Positions 17,942-26,563 of a DNA stretch of 64,000 nt are shown one piece after another. The DNA is taken from assembly GCA_013347225.1 (NCBI GenBank), contig CP054595.1, forward strand, positions 496,001 through 560,000, in the 5' to 3' direction. The notes beneath the pieces are model-generated. The model saw nothing but the letters and a program-made list of their open reading frames with translations, was not told the origin of the DNA and made no database searches. The DNA is from Candidatus Accumulibacter similis (lineage in GTDB: Bacteria > Pseudomonadota > Gammaproteobacteria > Burkholderiales > Rhodocyclaceae). The number at the start of each line of letters is the position of its first letter. The stretch's first letter is position 1. The translations under genes were made by a program, and so were the position numbers.

Positions 17942-19177
17942 TCATGCCGAAGGGATGAAAAACGGCGCCGTCTCGAACACCGGCTTCGCAAAGCCCTGGC
18001 CGTCCTTCTGCAGGCTGCGCTTCAGAACGAAATCGTAGAGCAGGACATTGATGTCGCGCAGCCGACGCAGAACATCGACGGCGCCTGCATCCAGCAACTG
18101 CCAATCGACCAGCGCCTGCAGGGAGATCAGGGGCACGACACCGGGCAGGGGATAGTCCGATCCGTTCAGCAGACGCTCGTGCCAATCGCGACGCTCGAGC
18201 AACGACGCGACCACGCTCATCCGGTTGCCCTGCGTGATTGCCGAGATATCGCCGAACAGGTTGGCGCGGTAGTCCGTATCGTCCATCAGTTTCGCGAACA
18301 GGTCGAAGTTGCTGAGTTTCGTCGAGCGCAGGTCGTCGATGTGTCCGCTGCCGAGCGACGCACAGTGCGCGACCACCACCCGCACGCCCGCGTCGAGCGG
18401 TCGCCGCAGGCGCAGCGGATTGCCCAGGTGTTCGCCGAAGCCATGCACCGCGCGCTCGTCGCCGGCATGCGTGATGAGCGGCATGCGCAAGGCGGCGAGC
18501 CGGGCGTAGAAGCGGTCGCAGCGTGCGTCTGCGGGGTCGATGTTCTGTGCCGAAGGGAGCCACTTGATGGCCCGCGCGCCAAGCGCCGCCGCCGTGTCGA
18601 GGCGGTCGAGCGCGCGCGGATCGTACGGATGAATCGATGCCGCCCAAAGGAAATGCTCGGGATGGCTGAAGGCAAGACCGGCGACGAAGTCGTCCGGGAC
18701 ATGAAAGGTCGAGCGATCCGCCATCGGCGCGCCTGCCTCGTTGCGCGCCCAGTCGAAAGCGAAGAGCAGCGCACGAAAACCGGGCGCCATGTTCCGGCAT
18801 TGTGCCAGCAGACGCTCGACGAAACTCGTGTCGACCTTGCCCGGCCGCTCGTCGACGCAAGAGGCATTGAGATAGAACTCGCGCTGCACGTAGCCGCGTA
18901 CATTCCAGATCCGCTCCATGCGCGGGTCGAACCAGAGCCCGCTGCCGGAGTCGCCGTTGCCGAACACATGGCAATGGGTGTCCCAGACCTTGGCGGCGTC
19001 GAGCCCGTTCCATGCGGCAATGACGAGCGGATGTCCGCGCAGTTCGGCCGGCAGTTCGGCAAGGCAGGCATTGAACACTCCGTCGCGCAGGGAAAGATCA
19101 CAGCCCGCGAGCAGCCCGCAGGCGGCGGCGCCCGCGCCGAGCAGAAGGCGCCGGCGCTCGGCCCGGAATGGGCTCAT
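17942..19177 (-). CDS. Lipoprotein amidohydrolase-2-type TIM-barrel hydrolase
   Basis: This 411-residue protein has a basic N-terminus (RRRLLLG) and a lipobox (LLAGC, Cys26). The amidohydrolase-2 barrel carries candidate metal ligands in the expected order: His68 and His70 in WDTHCH, His237 in ITHAGDE, His271 in VAHCAS and Asp341 in NGSDYPL. Lys205 in AIKWLPS could serve a second site. Known members include decarboxylases and lactonases, which are cytoplasmic; an exported lipid-anchored member is unusual. It lies 30 bases after the glycine-zipper lipoprotein gene and 113 bases before the patatin lipoprotein gene, so these products may act together at the envelope. The substrate is unknown. 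Confidence 0.75.
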   Translation of the reverse strand: MSPFRAERRRLLLGAGAAACGLLAGCDLSLRDGVFNACLAELPAELRGHPLVIAAWNGLDAAKVWDTHCHVFGNGDSGSGLWFDPRMERIWNVRGYVQREFYLNASCVDERPGKVDTSFVERLLAQCRNMAPGFRALLFAFDWARNEAGAPMADRSTFHVPDDFVAGLAFSHPEHFLWAASIHPYDPRALDRLDTAAALGARAIKWLPSAQNIDPADARCDRFYARLAALRMPLITHAGDERAVHGFGEHLGNPLRLRRPLDAGVRVVVAHCASLGSGHIDDLRSTKLSNFDLFAKLMDDTDYRANLFGDISAITQGNRMSVVASLLERRDWHERLLNGSDYPLPGVVPLISLQALVDWQLLDAGAVDVLRRLRDINVLLYDFVLKRSLQKDGQGFAKPVFETAPFFIPSA

Positions 19178-19207
19178 GTCGGTCCCGTCGCAGCGGGAAG
19201 GAAATCC

Positions 19208-19663
19208 TTAGTTGGGACCCTGTCTGAGCAACTCGATGCCGTTCGCCGTGACGCGAACACGGTCGCCGATGCGCAGGGCTGGCGCCGTCGTCTGCTGGAT
19301 CGTGGCCAGAGAGCCGTCGTCGTAGCGCACACCGATGCGCCAGACGAGCGTCTGGCGCTGCGCGGCCTGGTTGCCGATGAAGGCGCCACCACCCGCACCG
19401 ATGATGGTCGCCGCGGTCCGACCGCTGCCACCGCCGACCTGATTGCCGAGAAGGCCGCCAATCAGCGCACCGCCGAGGGTACCGGCGGTGGTGTTGCCGC
19501 TCTGCACCGTGTCCTGAACGATCGATTCGACCGTACCGTCACGCCACGCGGGCCCGGAAACCTGGAACGCCGGCGTGGTTTCGCAGCCGGTCAGCAGCAG
19601 CGCGAAGGCGGTACTCATTACGGCGGCAAAACGCTGCCATGGCGAAAGCTGGGTCATTTTCAT
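19208..19663 (-). CDS. Glycine-zipper 2TM lipoprotein (SlyB-like)
   Basis: This 151-residue protein has a lipoprotein signal (ALLLTGC, Cys27). A glycine-zipper hairpin spans about 58-100 (GTLGGALIGGLLGNQVGGG, IIGAGGGAFIGNQAA). A C-terminal region with RIGVRYDDGSLATIQQ and RIGDRVRVTANGIELL follows the domain order of SlyB/PcP-type outer-membrane lipoproteins. ATG 19663 has GGGAGAG at a good distance; an ATG two codons later is less well placed. The gene lies between the binding-protein gene (27-base gap) and the amidohydrolase gene (30-base gap), consistent with one operon. The family role is outer-membrane integrity, often under stress control. Confidence 0.82.
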   Translation of the reverse strand: MKMTQLSPWQRFAAVMSTAFALLLTGCETTPAFQVSGPAWRDGTVESIVQDTVQSGNTTAGTLGGALIGGLLGNQVGGGSGRTAATIIGAGGGAFIGNQAAQRQTLVWRIGVRYDDGSLATIQQTTAPALRIGDRVRVTANGIELLRQGPN

Positions 19664-19690
19664 TCTCTCCCGTGCGGATGGATGGACTCT

Positions 19691-20557
19691 TCAGTTGGGA
19701 ATCGAACTCAGCAGGAACATCGCCGACAGCAAGCCGGTCGGCCGCCCCAGCTTGCCCAACCACCGGGCAAAGATCTGTTCGATGTCGCCGCCCATGTAGA
19801 CCTGCGTCAGCGCCTTGTTGACCTCGAGACGGAAAGCCGAGTCATTGCGTGGCAGGGCCATCGCGTAGGGTTCGATCGACAGGTCTTCCGCCAGCAACGC
19901 CAGCTTGGCGGGTTCCTTTGCCTGCACCGCCAGGCCGACGAGCTTGATCTTGTCGCCGGCGTAGGTCTCGACGTCGCCCGCCTCAAGCATCGCCAGGCCG
20001 CTCGTCGCATCCGCAACGGTCACCACAGTGGCGCTGATCTGCAACAGGCGCAGCATGTCGTTGAGTCGGCTCTCGGTGGTCGTTCCCTTGAGCACCGCGA
20101 TCCGTTTCCCCGCCAGATCGGTGAACTGATTGATCGGCGATCCGTCCTTGACGAGAAACCCGCCGCCATCGATGAAGATGAGATTGGAGAAGTCGACCTT
20201 TGCCAAGCGCGACTGCGTCTGCGTCGTGTTGGCGCACTCCAGATCTGCGCGCCCGCTGGCGACCATCTGCAGGCGTTCGCTGACGGAACCGGCAATCCAG
20301 TTCACCTTCAGGTTCGCGTCGCCGACCGCACGCGCAATCTGCGCAATGACGCGTCTGCACAGGTCGATCGAATACCCGGCCGGCTCCTTGTTGTCGCCCA
20401 CGAACGAGAACGGCAGCGAATCGGGGGAATAGGCGACGTTGATGAGCTTGGCGGACTTGATCCTGGCCAGCGTTGCGGAGCCGGCCTGCGCCTGGGCGGT
20501 GCCGCCGATCAGTGCAGTGGTGACGACGAGTGCCGCGAGAAGAAGAGTCTTGATCAT
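19691..20557 (-). CDS. Orphan amino-acid-type periplasmic binding protein
   Basis: This 288-residue protein has a clear signal peptide (MIKTLLLAALVVTTALIGGTAQAQA). It shows the type II binding-protein pattern of glutamate/aspartate-type subunits (GltI/BztA class): PFSFVGDNKEPAGYSIDLC, GRADLECANTTQTQSR, LAGKRIAVLKGTTTE and GGDIEQIFARW. GAGGA precedes ATG 20557. No permease or ATPase gene is adjacent; downstream genes encode envelope lipoproteins. It may supply a distant ABC transporter, act in sensing, or have been recruited for envelope work. It differs from the binding protein at 1051-2073 in length and sequence, so it is not a recent duplicate. Confidence 0.85.
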   Translation of the reverse strand: MIKTLLLAALVVTTALIGGTAQAQAGSATLARIKSAKLINVAYSPDSLPFSFVGDNKEPAGYSIDLCRRVIAQIARAVGDANLKVNWIAGSVSERLQMVASGRADLECANTTQTQSRLAKVDFSNLIFIDGGGFLVKDGSPINQFTDLAGKRIAVLKGTTTESRLNDMLRLLQISATVVTVADATSGLAMLEAGDVETYAGDKIKLVGLAVQAKEPAKLALLAEDLSIEPYAMALPRNDSAFRLEVNKALTQVYMGGDIEQIFARWLGKLGRPTGLLSAMFLLSSIPN

Positions 20558-21012
20558 CGAGTCCTCGATTTCATGTCGGAGTGAGAGGAGGAAGCGGCAT
20601 CGTCCGTTCCCTATGGTTGGATCATCCGCAGCACAGTGTACTACAGCCCTTCGCCCCATCACATGCTCCGGTCTCGGCACTCGCCGCGACGAACGACCTG
20701 GGCAGCCGCTGTTCGAACACCGGGGCGGTGGCCGTTCACACCGACCATGCCCTTCTCACGACCGGCGCAAACGGAACAGACTGGCCTGCGTGGTGTGTGC
20801 CCTGGCACGGTTCACTCGCCCCCCGCGACGTCGTTGCCATCCTGCGGATCCTTTGCGCCTGTGCGGGGGCTCCGCCGGTCTGGCTCGTGTTTGACCAGAG
20901 AAGGTTGTCACCATTACACTGCCTTCGCGACCGTCTTGTGGCGAGCTCAGCGGCTGCTGGCGCGGTCGGTCTTCCCCGTCCCGCTACCCTTACAATCGTT
21001 GAAGGAACTGCC
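20558..21012. other. 455-base divergent intergenic stretch
   Basis: The stretch separates the binding-protein gene (minus) and the Ala-rich secreted protein gene (plus) and must contain promoters for both. No gene with a credible start was found. Confidence 0.5.
20891..20920 (+). promoter_or_regulatory. Possible sigma-70 promoter for the Ala-rich secreted protein
   Basis: TTGACC at 20891-20896 (5/6 match to -35) and TACACT at 20915-20920 (4/6 match to -10) are separated by 18 bases. Transcription would start about 85 bases before the ATG at 21013. The assignment rests on resemblance only. Confidence 0.3.
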
Positions 21013-21420
21013 ATGAAGAATCTGATCGTCGCCTCCGCCTTGTCGCTTGCCCTGATGGGTGGGCCTGTGCATGCCCAGACGTCAGCGCCTGCCCCAGCCG
21101 CAGCCGGAGCCAAGGCCAGTAGCGACCCGATCGTGGTGATGCGCAACGAGCAGCGTGCTGCACGGAATGCGTTCAATGAAGCCGCCAGGCCCATCCGTGC
21201 GGAACGTGCTGCTACCGTTCAGGCTGCTGTAGACAAGGCCGTGGCCGAAGCCAAGGCGAGCGGCAAGGATCCGGTGGTCGCCGGGCGCGTTGCCAGGAGG
21301 CAGGCCACGGAGGCCACCAAGCCCGACTTCGACGCCAAGATGAAGCCGATCATCGAAGCCCGGAATGAAGCCATGGCCGCCGCCAAGGCCAGGCGCGATG
21401 CGGCCATGGCCCAACGCTGA
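21013..21420 (+). CDS. Small Ala/Lys-rich secreted helical protein, unknown function
   Basis: This 135-residue protein has a signal peptide (MKNLIVASALSLALMGGPVHAQ) and an Ala/Pro-rich spacer. The rest is almost entirely charged helix (EQRAARNAFNEAARPIRAER, KMKPIIEARNEAMAAAKARR), likely a coiled coil. GAAGGA lies 8 bases upstream of ATG 21013. The charge alternation resembles small periplasmic chaperone-like or CpxP-type helical proteins, but no family signature is present, so function is not assigned. A perfect inverted repeat follows 38 bases after the stop. Confidence 0.65.
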   Translation: MKNLIVASALSLALMGGPVHAQTSAPAPAAAGAKASSDPIVVMRNEQRAARNAFNEAARPIRAERAATVQAAVDKAVAEAKASGKDPVVAGRVARRQATEATKPDFDAKMKPIIEARNEAMAAAKARRDAAMAQR

Positions 21421-21458
21421 TCCGAGTGCTTCTTCGGGTGTGCTGCTGATTGACGAAA

Positions 21459-21486
21459 ACCGCCGCCATGCCCTCATTGCGGCGGT
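21459..21486. terminator. Inverted repeat between convergent genes
   Basis: ACCGCCGC at 21459-21466 and GCGGCGGT at 21479-21486 are perfect complements with a 12-base loop. The repeat lies between the stops of a plus-strand gene (21420) and a minus-strand gene (21514), where a bidirectional terminator is expected. There is an AAAA run on the left side (a T-run for the minus strand) but no T-run on the right. Confidence 0.4.
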
Positions 21487-21513
21487 CTGGCCTTGCCCGA
21501 GCGGCTTTCCCCG

Positions 21514-22797
21514 TCAGCGAGATATGGCGTAGCCGACACGCACGCTCCACGGCTCGCGCTGGTTGTAGTCAAGCAGGGTTTCGCCGTAGCCGGTGAAATA
21601 CTGTGCCATCAGGTAGCCGGACAGGCCGGCTGACAGCCTGTTGAGCGGGTAGGTGAATTGCAGGTCGGAGCTGAACGCACTGGACTTGGTTCCCTTGCGC
21701 AGGATCCACGCCGCTTGCCAGTCGTCGTTCTTGCCGTAGGTAAAGCGGAAGTCGCCGTAGCCACGGTACTTCTGGATATCGGGGTTCTCGCTCTTTTCGA
21801 TATAGACGTAGAGCTTGGGCGAGAAGGTCCAGTGGAAATCGCCGGTGTCGCCGAAGCTGAAGTACGGTCGCACGAACAGAGTGTCGATGCTGCGTGAATC
21901 GTCACCGTCCTTGCCGTTGGATTCGTGCTCGTAACCGGCCGCGATGCCCACAGCATTGCCGCCGACGCGCCAGTCGGTATTGGGGACGTAGTAGAAGAAG
22001 CTGGGTATGTAGTTGGTGTCGAGGAAGGGCTTTGAATCCGCAGTGAGATCCCAGAACGCCGCCTGCGTATAGGCGAAGTACAGGTTGTCGAGGAAGCGGC
22101 GCGAGTTCTTGTCGGCCGGTTCGTAGAGGCGCAGCTTGAAGCTCAACTGCGCCTGCGCGTTGGCATCGCTGCCGGCACCGGCAACGAAGAACATGGGTTC
22201 GTGAAAGCTCAGGCGGCCTTCATCCTGCCGGTTTGGGTCGTTGTCGGAGCGCACGCTCAGCATCGTCACTGGCGCGCGGTCGGGTGTCGCTGCCGCGTCG
22301 GCCTGTGCCAGGCGTTCGCCGCCGCCGCTTGGCGGCAGCGTGGCTTCTGCCGCTGCTGCCTGCATCGGCGTGGAGAGCTGCACCAGCATCGCCGGAGCAT
22401 CCATGTCGATGGCGTCGACGCGAATCCGGCCGCGCAGGTTCGCCGGCACCTCGCCGACATAATCGATGCGCCGGAATTCTCCCCGGCGCAGATTGATCTG
22501 GTCGGGCACCGGCGTCTCACGGCGCAATTCCACACGCGCCACGGCGCCCAGGTCAGGCGTCAGGTTGACGCGAAGTACCTCGGGCAGGGCATACGAACGC
22601 GATTCGGCCTCACCGGTCACCATCAGCGAGAGCCTGAACGGTGCGGCAGGATCGATGGTGCGGCCCGGAGCAATGAGGTTGATTTCGGCCCGAGCGATCG
22701 TCGGCGCGAGAGCCGGGGCCAGGCTGAACATCGCGGCAAGCGCCGCGACGGGGAGAGCGCGTCTCGGTGCGCTGCGAAGATGGTGGCTCAAGGTCAT
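21514..22797 (-). CDS. pldA: Outer-membrane phospholipase A with N-terminal extension
   Basis: This 427-residue protein has a signal peptide ending near ARAE. Residues 180-427 match the OMPLA barrel, with the active-site block GYEHESNGKDGDDSRSIDTL: His291 and Ser293 align with E. coli His142 and Ser144. The third triad residue, Asn156 in E. coli, is Asp305 here by exact spacing. E. coli PldA is 289 residues, so about 140 extra residues lie before the barrel, beta-rich and Pro-rich (ALPEVLRVNLTPDL, GEVPANLRGRIRVDAIDMD). The enzyme removes acyl chains from misplaced outer-leaflet phospholipids, normally as a calcium-dependent dimer. AAGGA lies very close to ATG 22797. Confidence 0.9.
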   Translation of the reverse strand: MTLSHHLRSAPRRALPVAALAAMFSLAPALAPTIARAEINLIAPGRTIDPAAPFRLSLMVTGEAESRSYALPEVLRVNLTPDLGAVARVELRRETPVPDQINLRRGEFRRIDYVGEVPANLRGRIRVDAIDMDAPAMLVQLSTPMQAAAAEATLPPSGGGERLAQADAAATPDRAPVTMLSVRSDNDPNRQDEGRLSFHEPMFFVAGAGSDANAQAQLSFKLRLYEPADKNSRRFLDNLYFAYTQAAFWDLTADSKPFLDTNYIPSFFYYVPNTDWRVGGNAVGIAAGYEHESNGKDGDDSRSIDTLFVRPYFSFGDTGDFHWTFSPKLYVYIEKSENPDIQKYRGYGDFRFTYGKNDDWQAAWILRKGTKSSAFSSDLQFTYPLNRLSAGLSGYLMAQYFTGYGETLLDYNQREPWSVRVGYAISR

Positions 22798-22878
22798 TCC
22801 TTCGAATAGGTGTCGGTTTGCGGTTTGTCTCGACTTCTGCGCTGGCGGTGGGACAGTCAGGTAGACGGCGGACGGCCG

Positions 22879-24321
22879 CTACTGCGTTTGCGCGGTCGTC
22901 AGGCTTTGCGCCGTCGGCGCCATCGCGGCTGCAAGGTCCACCCAGCCGCCGCCCATCGCCTGGTACACATTGACCAGTTGCGCATACCGATCGGCCAGCA
23001 AGCGCACCCCTGCCAGCTCGGCTGCGAACAACTCGTTCTCGGCGACGAGGACATCGAGATAAGCCGCCACGCCCTTGTCGAAGCGCAGCCTCGAAAGGCG
23101 GGCGAACTCGCGCAAGGCGTCCACCCGCTTGCTCTGCATCGCGACTTCCTCGATCTTCTTCTGCGACCCGGTCAGCGCATCGTTGGTCTCGCGAAACGCT
23201 CCGAGGACGGTCTGTTGATAGGCCAGCAGCGCCTGCTGGTACTGTGCCTCGGCCGAACCGACCTGGCCGGCGATCCCGCCGGCGGTGAAAATCGGCCCGC
23301 TGACGCCGGCAGCGACCAGGCCGGCGCTTGCCGGGCCCGTAAAGACACTGCTGAAGGCCGTGCTGACGCTGCCGAGCAGCCCGGTGATCGAGACGCTCGG
23401 GTAGTACAGTGCGCGTGTGGCGCCAACGTTGGCATTCGCCGCCACCAGGTTCTGCTCCGCCTGCAGGATATCGGGCCGGCGTTGCAGCAGTGTCGAGGGA
23501 AGGTCGGCCGGGATCAGGGGGGCGACGAGCTGGTCGATGGCCTTGCCCCGTACAATGGGCCCCGGGTTGCGGCCGAGCAGGATCGAAATGAGGTTCTCCT
23601 GCGCCGCGATCGCCTGCTCGAACGCCGGAATCGCGGCCAGCGCCTGCTGGTACTGCGAATCGATCTGCATCACCTCCGTCCTGGCGACGATGCCGGCCTT
23701 GAAGCGCAGGTGGAACAGCCTGGCGGTGGCGCCGAAGTTCCTGGCGGTTGCCTGTGCTATTTCCAACTGGCGGTCGAGTGCGCGCAGCGAAATGTAGCTG
23801 GTCGCGACGCTCGTCACCAGCGACAGCACGACGCCACGTTGCGCCTGTTCGCTGGCATAGACCTGCGCCTGCGCGGCCTCGCTGAGGCGGCGCACGCGAC
23901 CGAACAGGTCGAGTTGCCAGGACGCGCCGAGCGATGCCTCGTAGAGCGAAAAATACGGGTCGGCGCCGGGCGGCAGCGGCGGTTGGCCGACACGACTGGC
24001 CCGCGTCCGGCTGGCTTCGGCACCATAGCCGACCTGCGGGTACAACTGCGAGCGGGTGGCGGTCAGCGCGCCGATGAACTGATCCACTCGCGCCGCTGCG
24101 ATGCGCACGTCGAGGTTCTCACGCAGCGCGCCGTCGACCAGATCGTTCAGCACCGGGTCGCCGAACTGCTCCCACCATCTGGTGTTGGCCACGTCGGCCG
24201 CCATCGGATAATCGATGCGCCATGCGGTGGGCGATTCCACCGTCGGGCGCACGTAGTCGGGCCCGACCATGCAGCCGGCAAGGCCGCTGGCCAGCAGTGC
24301 CACGAATACGTTGATCCTCAT
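22879..24321 (-). CDS. RND efflux outer-membrane channel lipoprotein (OprM/NodT family)
   Basis: This 480-residue protein has a lipobox (GLAGC, Cys17) and the TolC-type duplicated helical/barrel pattern. Family marks are GPDYVRP after the lipobox, WWEQFGDPVLNDLV, ASWQLDLFGRVRRLSEAAQA, LPSTLLQRRPDILQAEQNL and YYPSVSITG. It forms the trimeric exit duct of tripartite pumps. The start at 24321 has AGGAGAG about 9 bases upstream. It lies 148 bases downstream of the mnhD-type gene on the same strand. The matching adaptor and pump genes (28736-32913) lie upstream of the antiporter genes, so the whole block may be one transcript. Confidence 0.92.
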   Translation of the reverse strand: MRINVFVALLASGLAGCMVGPDYVRPTVESPTAWRIDYPMAADVANTRWWEQFGDPVLNDLVDGALRENLDVRIAAARVDQFIGALTATRSQLYPQVGYGAEASRTRASRVGQPPLPPGADPYFSLYEASLGASWQLDLFGRVRRLSEAAQAQVYASEQAQRGVVLSLVTSVATSYISLRALDRQLEIAQATARNFGATARLFHLRFKAGIVARTEVMQIDSQYQQALAAIPAFEQAIAAQENLISILLGRNPGPIVRGKAIDQLVAPLIPADLPSTLLQRRPDILQAEQNLVAANANVGATRALYYPSVSITGLLGSVSTAFSSVFTGPASAGLVAAGVSGPIFTAGGIAGQVGSAEAQYQQALLAYQQTVLGAFRETNDALTGSQKKIEEVAMQSKRVDALREFARLSRLRFDKGVAAYLDVLVAENELFAAELAGVRLLADRYAQLVNVYQAMGGGWVDLAAAMAPTAQSLTTAQTQ

Positions 24322-24469
24322 GTCGCTTACTCTCCTGTGATGCGGAGCAGCGGTCGGCGGCGACCGCTGGTCGAACGCCGTGCACGGCGAGATGCCCCGG
24401 CCCGCATTGTAGCAATACTCATCCGCGCCAACCTGCGCTCGGGGTTCCCTGAGGGGGGCCGCGCGGCAC

Positions 24470-26227
24470 TCATGTCGCTGGCCCGACGAGCAGCAGGGCG
24501 CCGAACAGCGCCGCCAGCGTGAGCAGGCCGATGCTGGCGAACGACCAGCGCCGAACGAGCCGGTCGCCCTGCTCGAAGGCCATCCCCACCGCCAGCGCCG
24601 CCTGGCGCAGCCGGCCGGCAGGAGCGCCCGCAGCAGGCCCCGGCGCAGCGAGCAACGGCGCGCGCGACAGTCCCAGCGCCAGCAGCGCGCCGCCCAACAG
24701 CACCAGCAGCGTCGTCGCCAGTTCCTTCGGTGCCAGCGGGCTCGACACGGGATGGCCGGGAAGCGGCCCGAGTGCGGCGAGGGCCAGCGCCAGCGAGCCG
24801 ACGGCGAGCAGCAGGGCCGCGAACTCGGCAAGGCGCGAAACGCGCTTGACGGGGATCAGTGCAGCGGAGCGACGGCGCAGGACATTGACCAGCACCAGCA
24901 CCACGTAGCCGGCGGTGAATGCGGCGCCGCCTTGCAGCACGATCGTCCACCACCACTGCCGCGAGCCATCGGCGGCGTCGAGCAGGAGCTTCTTCGCCAG
25001 ATAGGCGCCGCTCGGGACGACTCCCATCAGCGCAATGCCGGCGAGCACGAACGCCAGCACGGTGACCGGCAGCATACGGGCGACGCCGGCCAGGTCGGCG
25101 ATGCGGTCGTGACCGAGCGCCGCATAGACGAGGCCGGCGGCCATGAACATGGCGGCCTTGGCAGTGGCATGCGACACCGCCTGCAGCAGTCCGCCGGTCG
25201 ATGCCGCGCCGTGTACCAGCGCGTTGCCGGTGGCGTCGAAGGCGAGCGGGAACATCAGGAACAGGTAGCCGATCTGCGCCACCGTCGAATAGGCGACCAG
25301 CAATTTCAGCCGCTCCTGCCGCAGCGCGACGATGCTGCCGGCGACGATGGCCATCGCGCCGAGTCCCGCCAGCAGTTGCGCCGAGGCCCAGGTCACCACT
25401 CCCGGCATCACGTCGAACCAGAGTCGCAGGACGAGGAACCACGAGCCCTTGATCACCAGCGCCGAGAGCACCGCGCTGGCTGCCGCCGGGGCGCCGCCAT
25501 GCGCCGGCGGCAGCCAGATGTGCAGCGGGAAGAGCGCCGTCTTCGCCAGCAGGCCGGCGGTCATCAACGCCAGAGCCGTGCGGGCGATCGCTCCGGGCTG
25601 CACCGCGGCGGCCAGCAGCGGGATGTCCAGCGTGCCGTAGCCGCCGTACAGCAGGACCGCGCCGAGCAGGTACAGCACCGAGCCGCAGAGCGCGAACAGT
25701 ATGTAGCGCAACGCGGCGCGCAGGGTCTCGCCGCTGCCGGCCAGGCACACCAGCGGCACGCCGGCGAAGGTCAGGAGCTCCAGCGCGACATAGAGCGTGA
25801 ACAGGTCGCCGCTGACGAACACCAGGTTGAGCGCGCCCCACACCGCCATCAGCAGCAGCCAGTAGCTGAACGCGGCGCGCGATTCCCTGGCGTCCGGCGG
25901 CGTGGCGAAGTCGGCGCGCGCGTACAGGCCGATGCCGCAGACCACCGCGGCCACCGCCAGCAGCATGGCCACCGCCAGCCCGTCGGCGCGCAGCGCGATG
26001 CCCAGCGGCGGCGCCCATCCGCCGAGCAGGTAGACCAGCGTCTGGCCTTCGCGCAGCCAGGCGACCGTGATGCCGAGCGCCAGAGCCAGACCCAAGGGCA
26101 TGGAGGCGAAGGCCACGCACTGCACCTGGCGCCCGCCCAGCAGCAAACCGAGCAGCATGCCGACGAAGGGCAACAGCACTGCCGCCGCCAGCAGCGCGCC
26201 TGCTTGGGTGCCCGTCGAGAGTGCCAC
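24470..26227 (-). CDS. mnhD: Mrp-type antiporter subunit D (NuoN/M-like)
   Basis: This 585-residue protein has about 14 membrane segments. It carries NuoL/M/N-type proton-channel features: a membrane glutamate in YVALELLTFAGVPLV, the lysine-containing block AKTALFPLHIWLPPAHGGA followed by ALVIKGSWFLV, and AYSTVAQIGYLFLM and SHATAKAAMFMAAG in later helices. The start is GTG at 26227, 15 bases after the stop of the C subunit gene. In Mrp systems this subunit is one of two channel-forming subunits (A and D) that exchange sodium or potassium for protons. Here it is the only NuoL/M/N-like subunit in the operon. Confidence 0.92.
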   Translation of the reverse strand: MALSTGTQAGALLAAAVLLPFVGMLLGLLLGGRQVQCVAFASMPLGLALALGITVAWLREGQTLVYLLGGWAPPLGIALRADGLAVAMLLAVAAVVCGIGLYARADFATPPDARESRAAFSYWLLLMAVWGALNLVFVSGDLFTLYVALELLTFAGVPLVCLAGSGETLRAALRYILFALCGSVLYLLGAVLLYGGYGTLDIPLLAAAVQPGAIARTALALMTAGLLAKTALFPLHIWLPPAHGGAPAAASAVLSALVIKGSWFLVLRLWFDVMPGVVTWASAQLLAGLGAMAIVAGSIVALRQERLKLLVAYSTVAQIGYLFLMFPLAFDATGNALVHGAASTGGLLQAVSHATAKAAMFMAAGLVYAALGHDRIADLAGVARMLPVTVLAFVLAGIALMGVVPSGAYLAKKLLLDAADGSRQWWWTIVLQGGAAFTAGYVVLVLVNVLRRRSAALIPVKRVSRLAEFAALLLAVGSLALALAALGPLPGHPVSSPLAPKELATTLLVLLGGALLALGLSRAPLLAAPGPAAGAPAGRLRQAALAVGMAFEQGDRLVRRWSFASIGLLTLAALFGALLLVGPAT

Positions 26228-26242
26228 CGCCGGTGCGTCCGT

Positions 26243-26563
26243 TCACTCGCCGGACGGTGGCTCGTTGGCCAGCGACGCGGTGGCGGTGGATTCGATCAGC
26301 CGCAGCAGCACGGCAACGGTCACTGCGGTGGCGGCGAAGGCGACGACGATGGCGGTGATCAGCAGCGCCTGCGGCACCGGGTCGGCGGCCATGCCGGCCG
26401 CGGCGCCGCGCCTGGCCAGCGCGCCGAAGAGGACGAAGACGCCCGAACCCATGATGTTGAAGGCCACCAGCTTGCGCAGTGGGTGTGGCTGCACGATCAG
26501 GCCGTACAGGCCGATGCCCACCAGCGCGCAGGCGCACAGCGCGAACAGCGTCTCGACGTTCAT
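26243..26563 (-). CDS. mnhC: Mrp-type antiporter subunit C (NuoK-like)
   Basis: This 106-residue protein has three membrane helices, as in NuoK/MrpC (TLFALCACALVGIGLYGLIV, KLVAFNIMGSGVFVLFGAL, PVPQALLITAIVVAFAATAV). The block NIMGSGVFVLF and the PQALLITAIVVAFA motif are strongly conserved in the family. Its start overlaps the stop of the preceding subunit gene by 4 bases (ATGA), showing translational coupling. It packs beside the D subunit and probably carries part of the proton path. Confidence 0.93.
   Translation of the reverse strand: MNVETLFALCACALVGIGLYGLIVQPHPLRKLVAFNIMGSGVFVLFGALARRGAAAGMAADPVPQALLITAIVVAFAATAVTVAVLLRLIESTATASLANEPPSGE

Noticed and set aside
18179..20584. Plus-strand frame of 801 residues
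   Set aside because: It lies opposite three well-supported minus-strand genes and has no recognisable motif or ribosome binding site.
20991..20996. TACAAT as -10 box for the Ala-rich secreted protein
   Set aside because: It would place the transcript start inside the ribosome binding site, and no -35 match lies 17 bases upstream; the site at 20891-20920 fits better.
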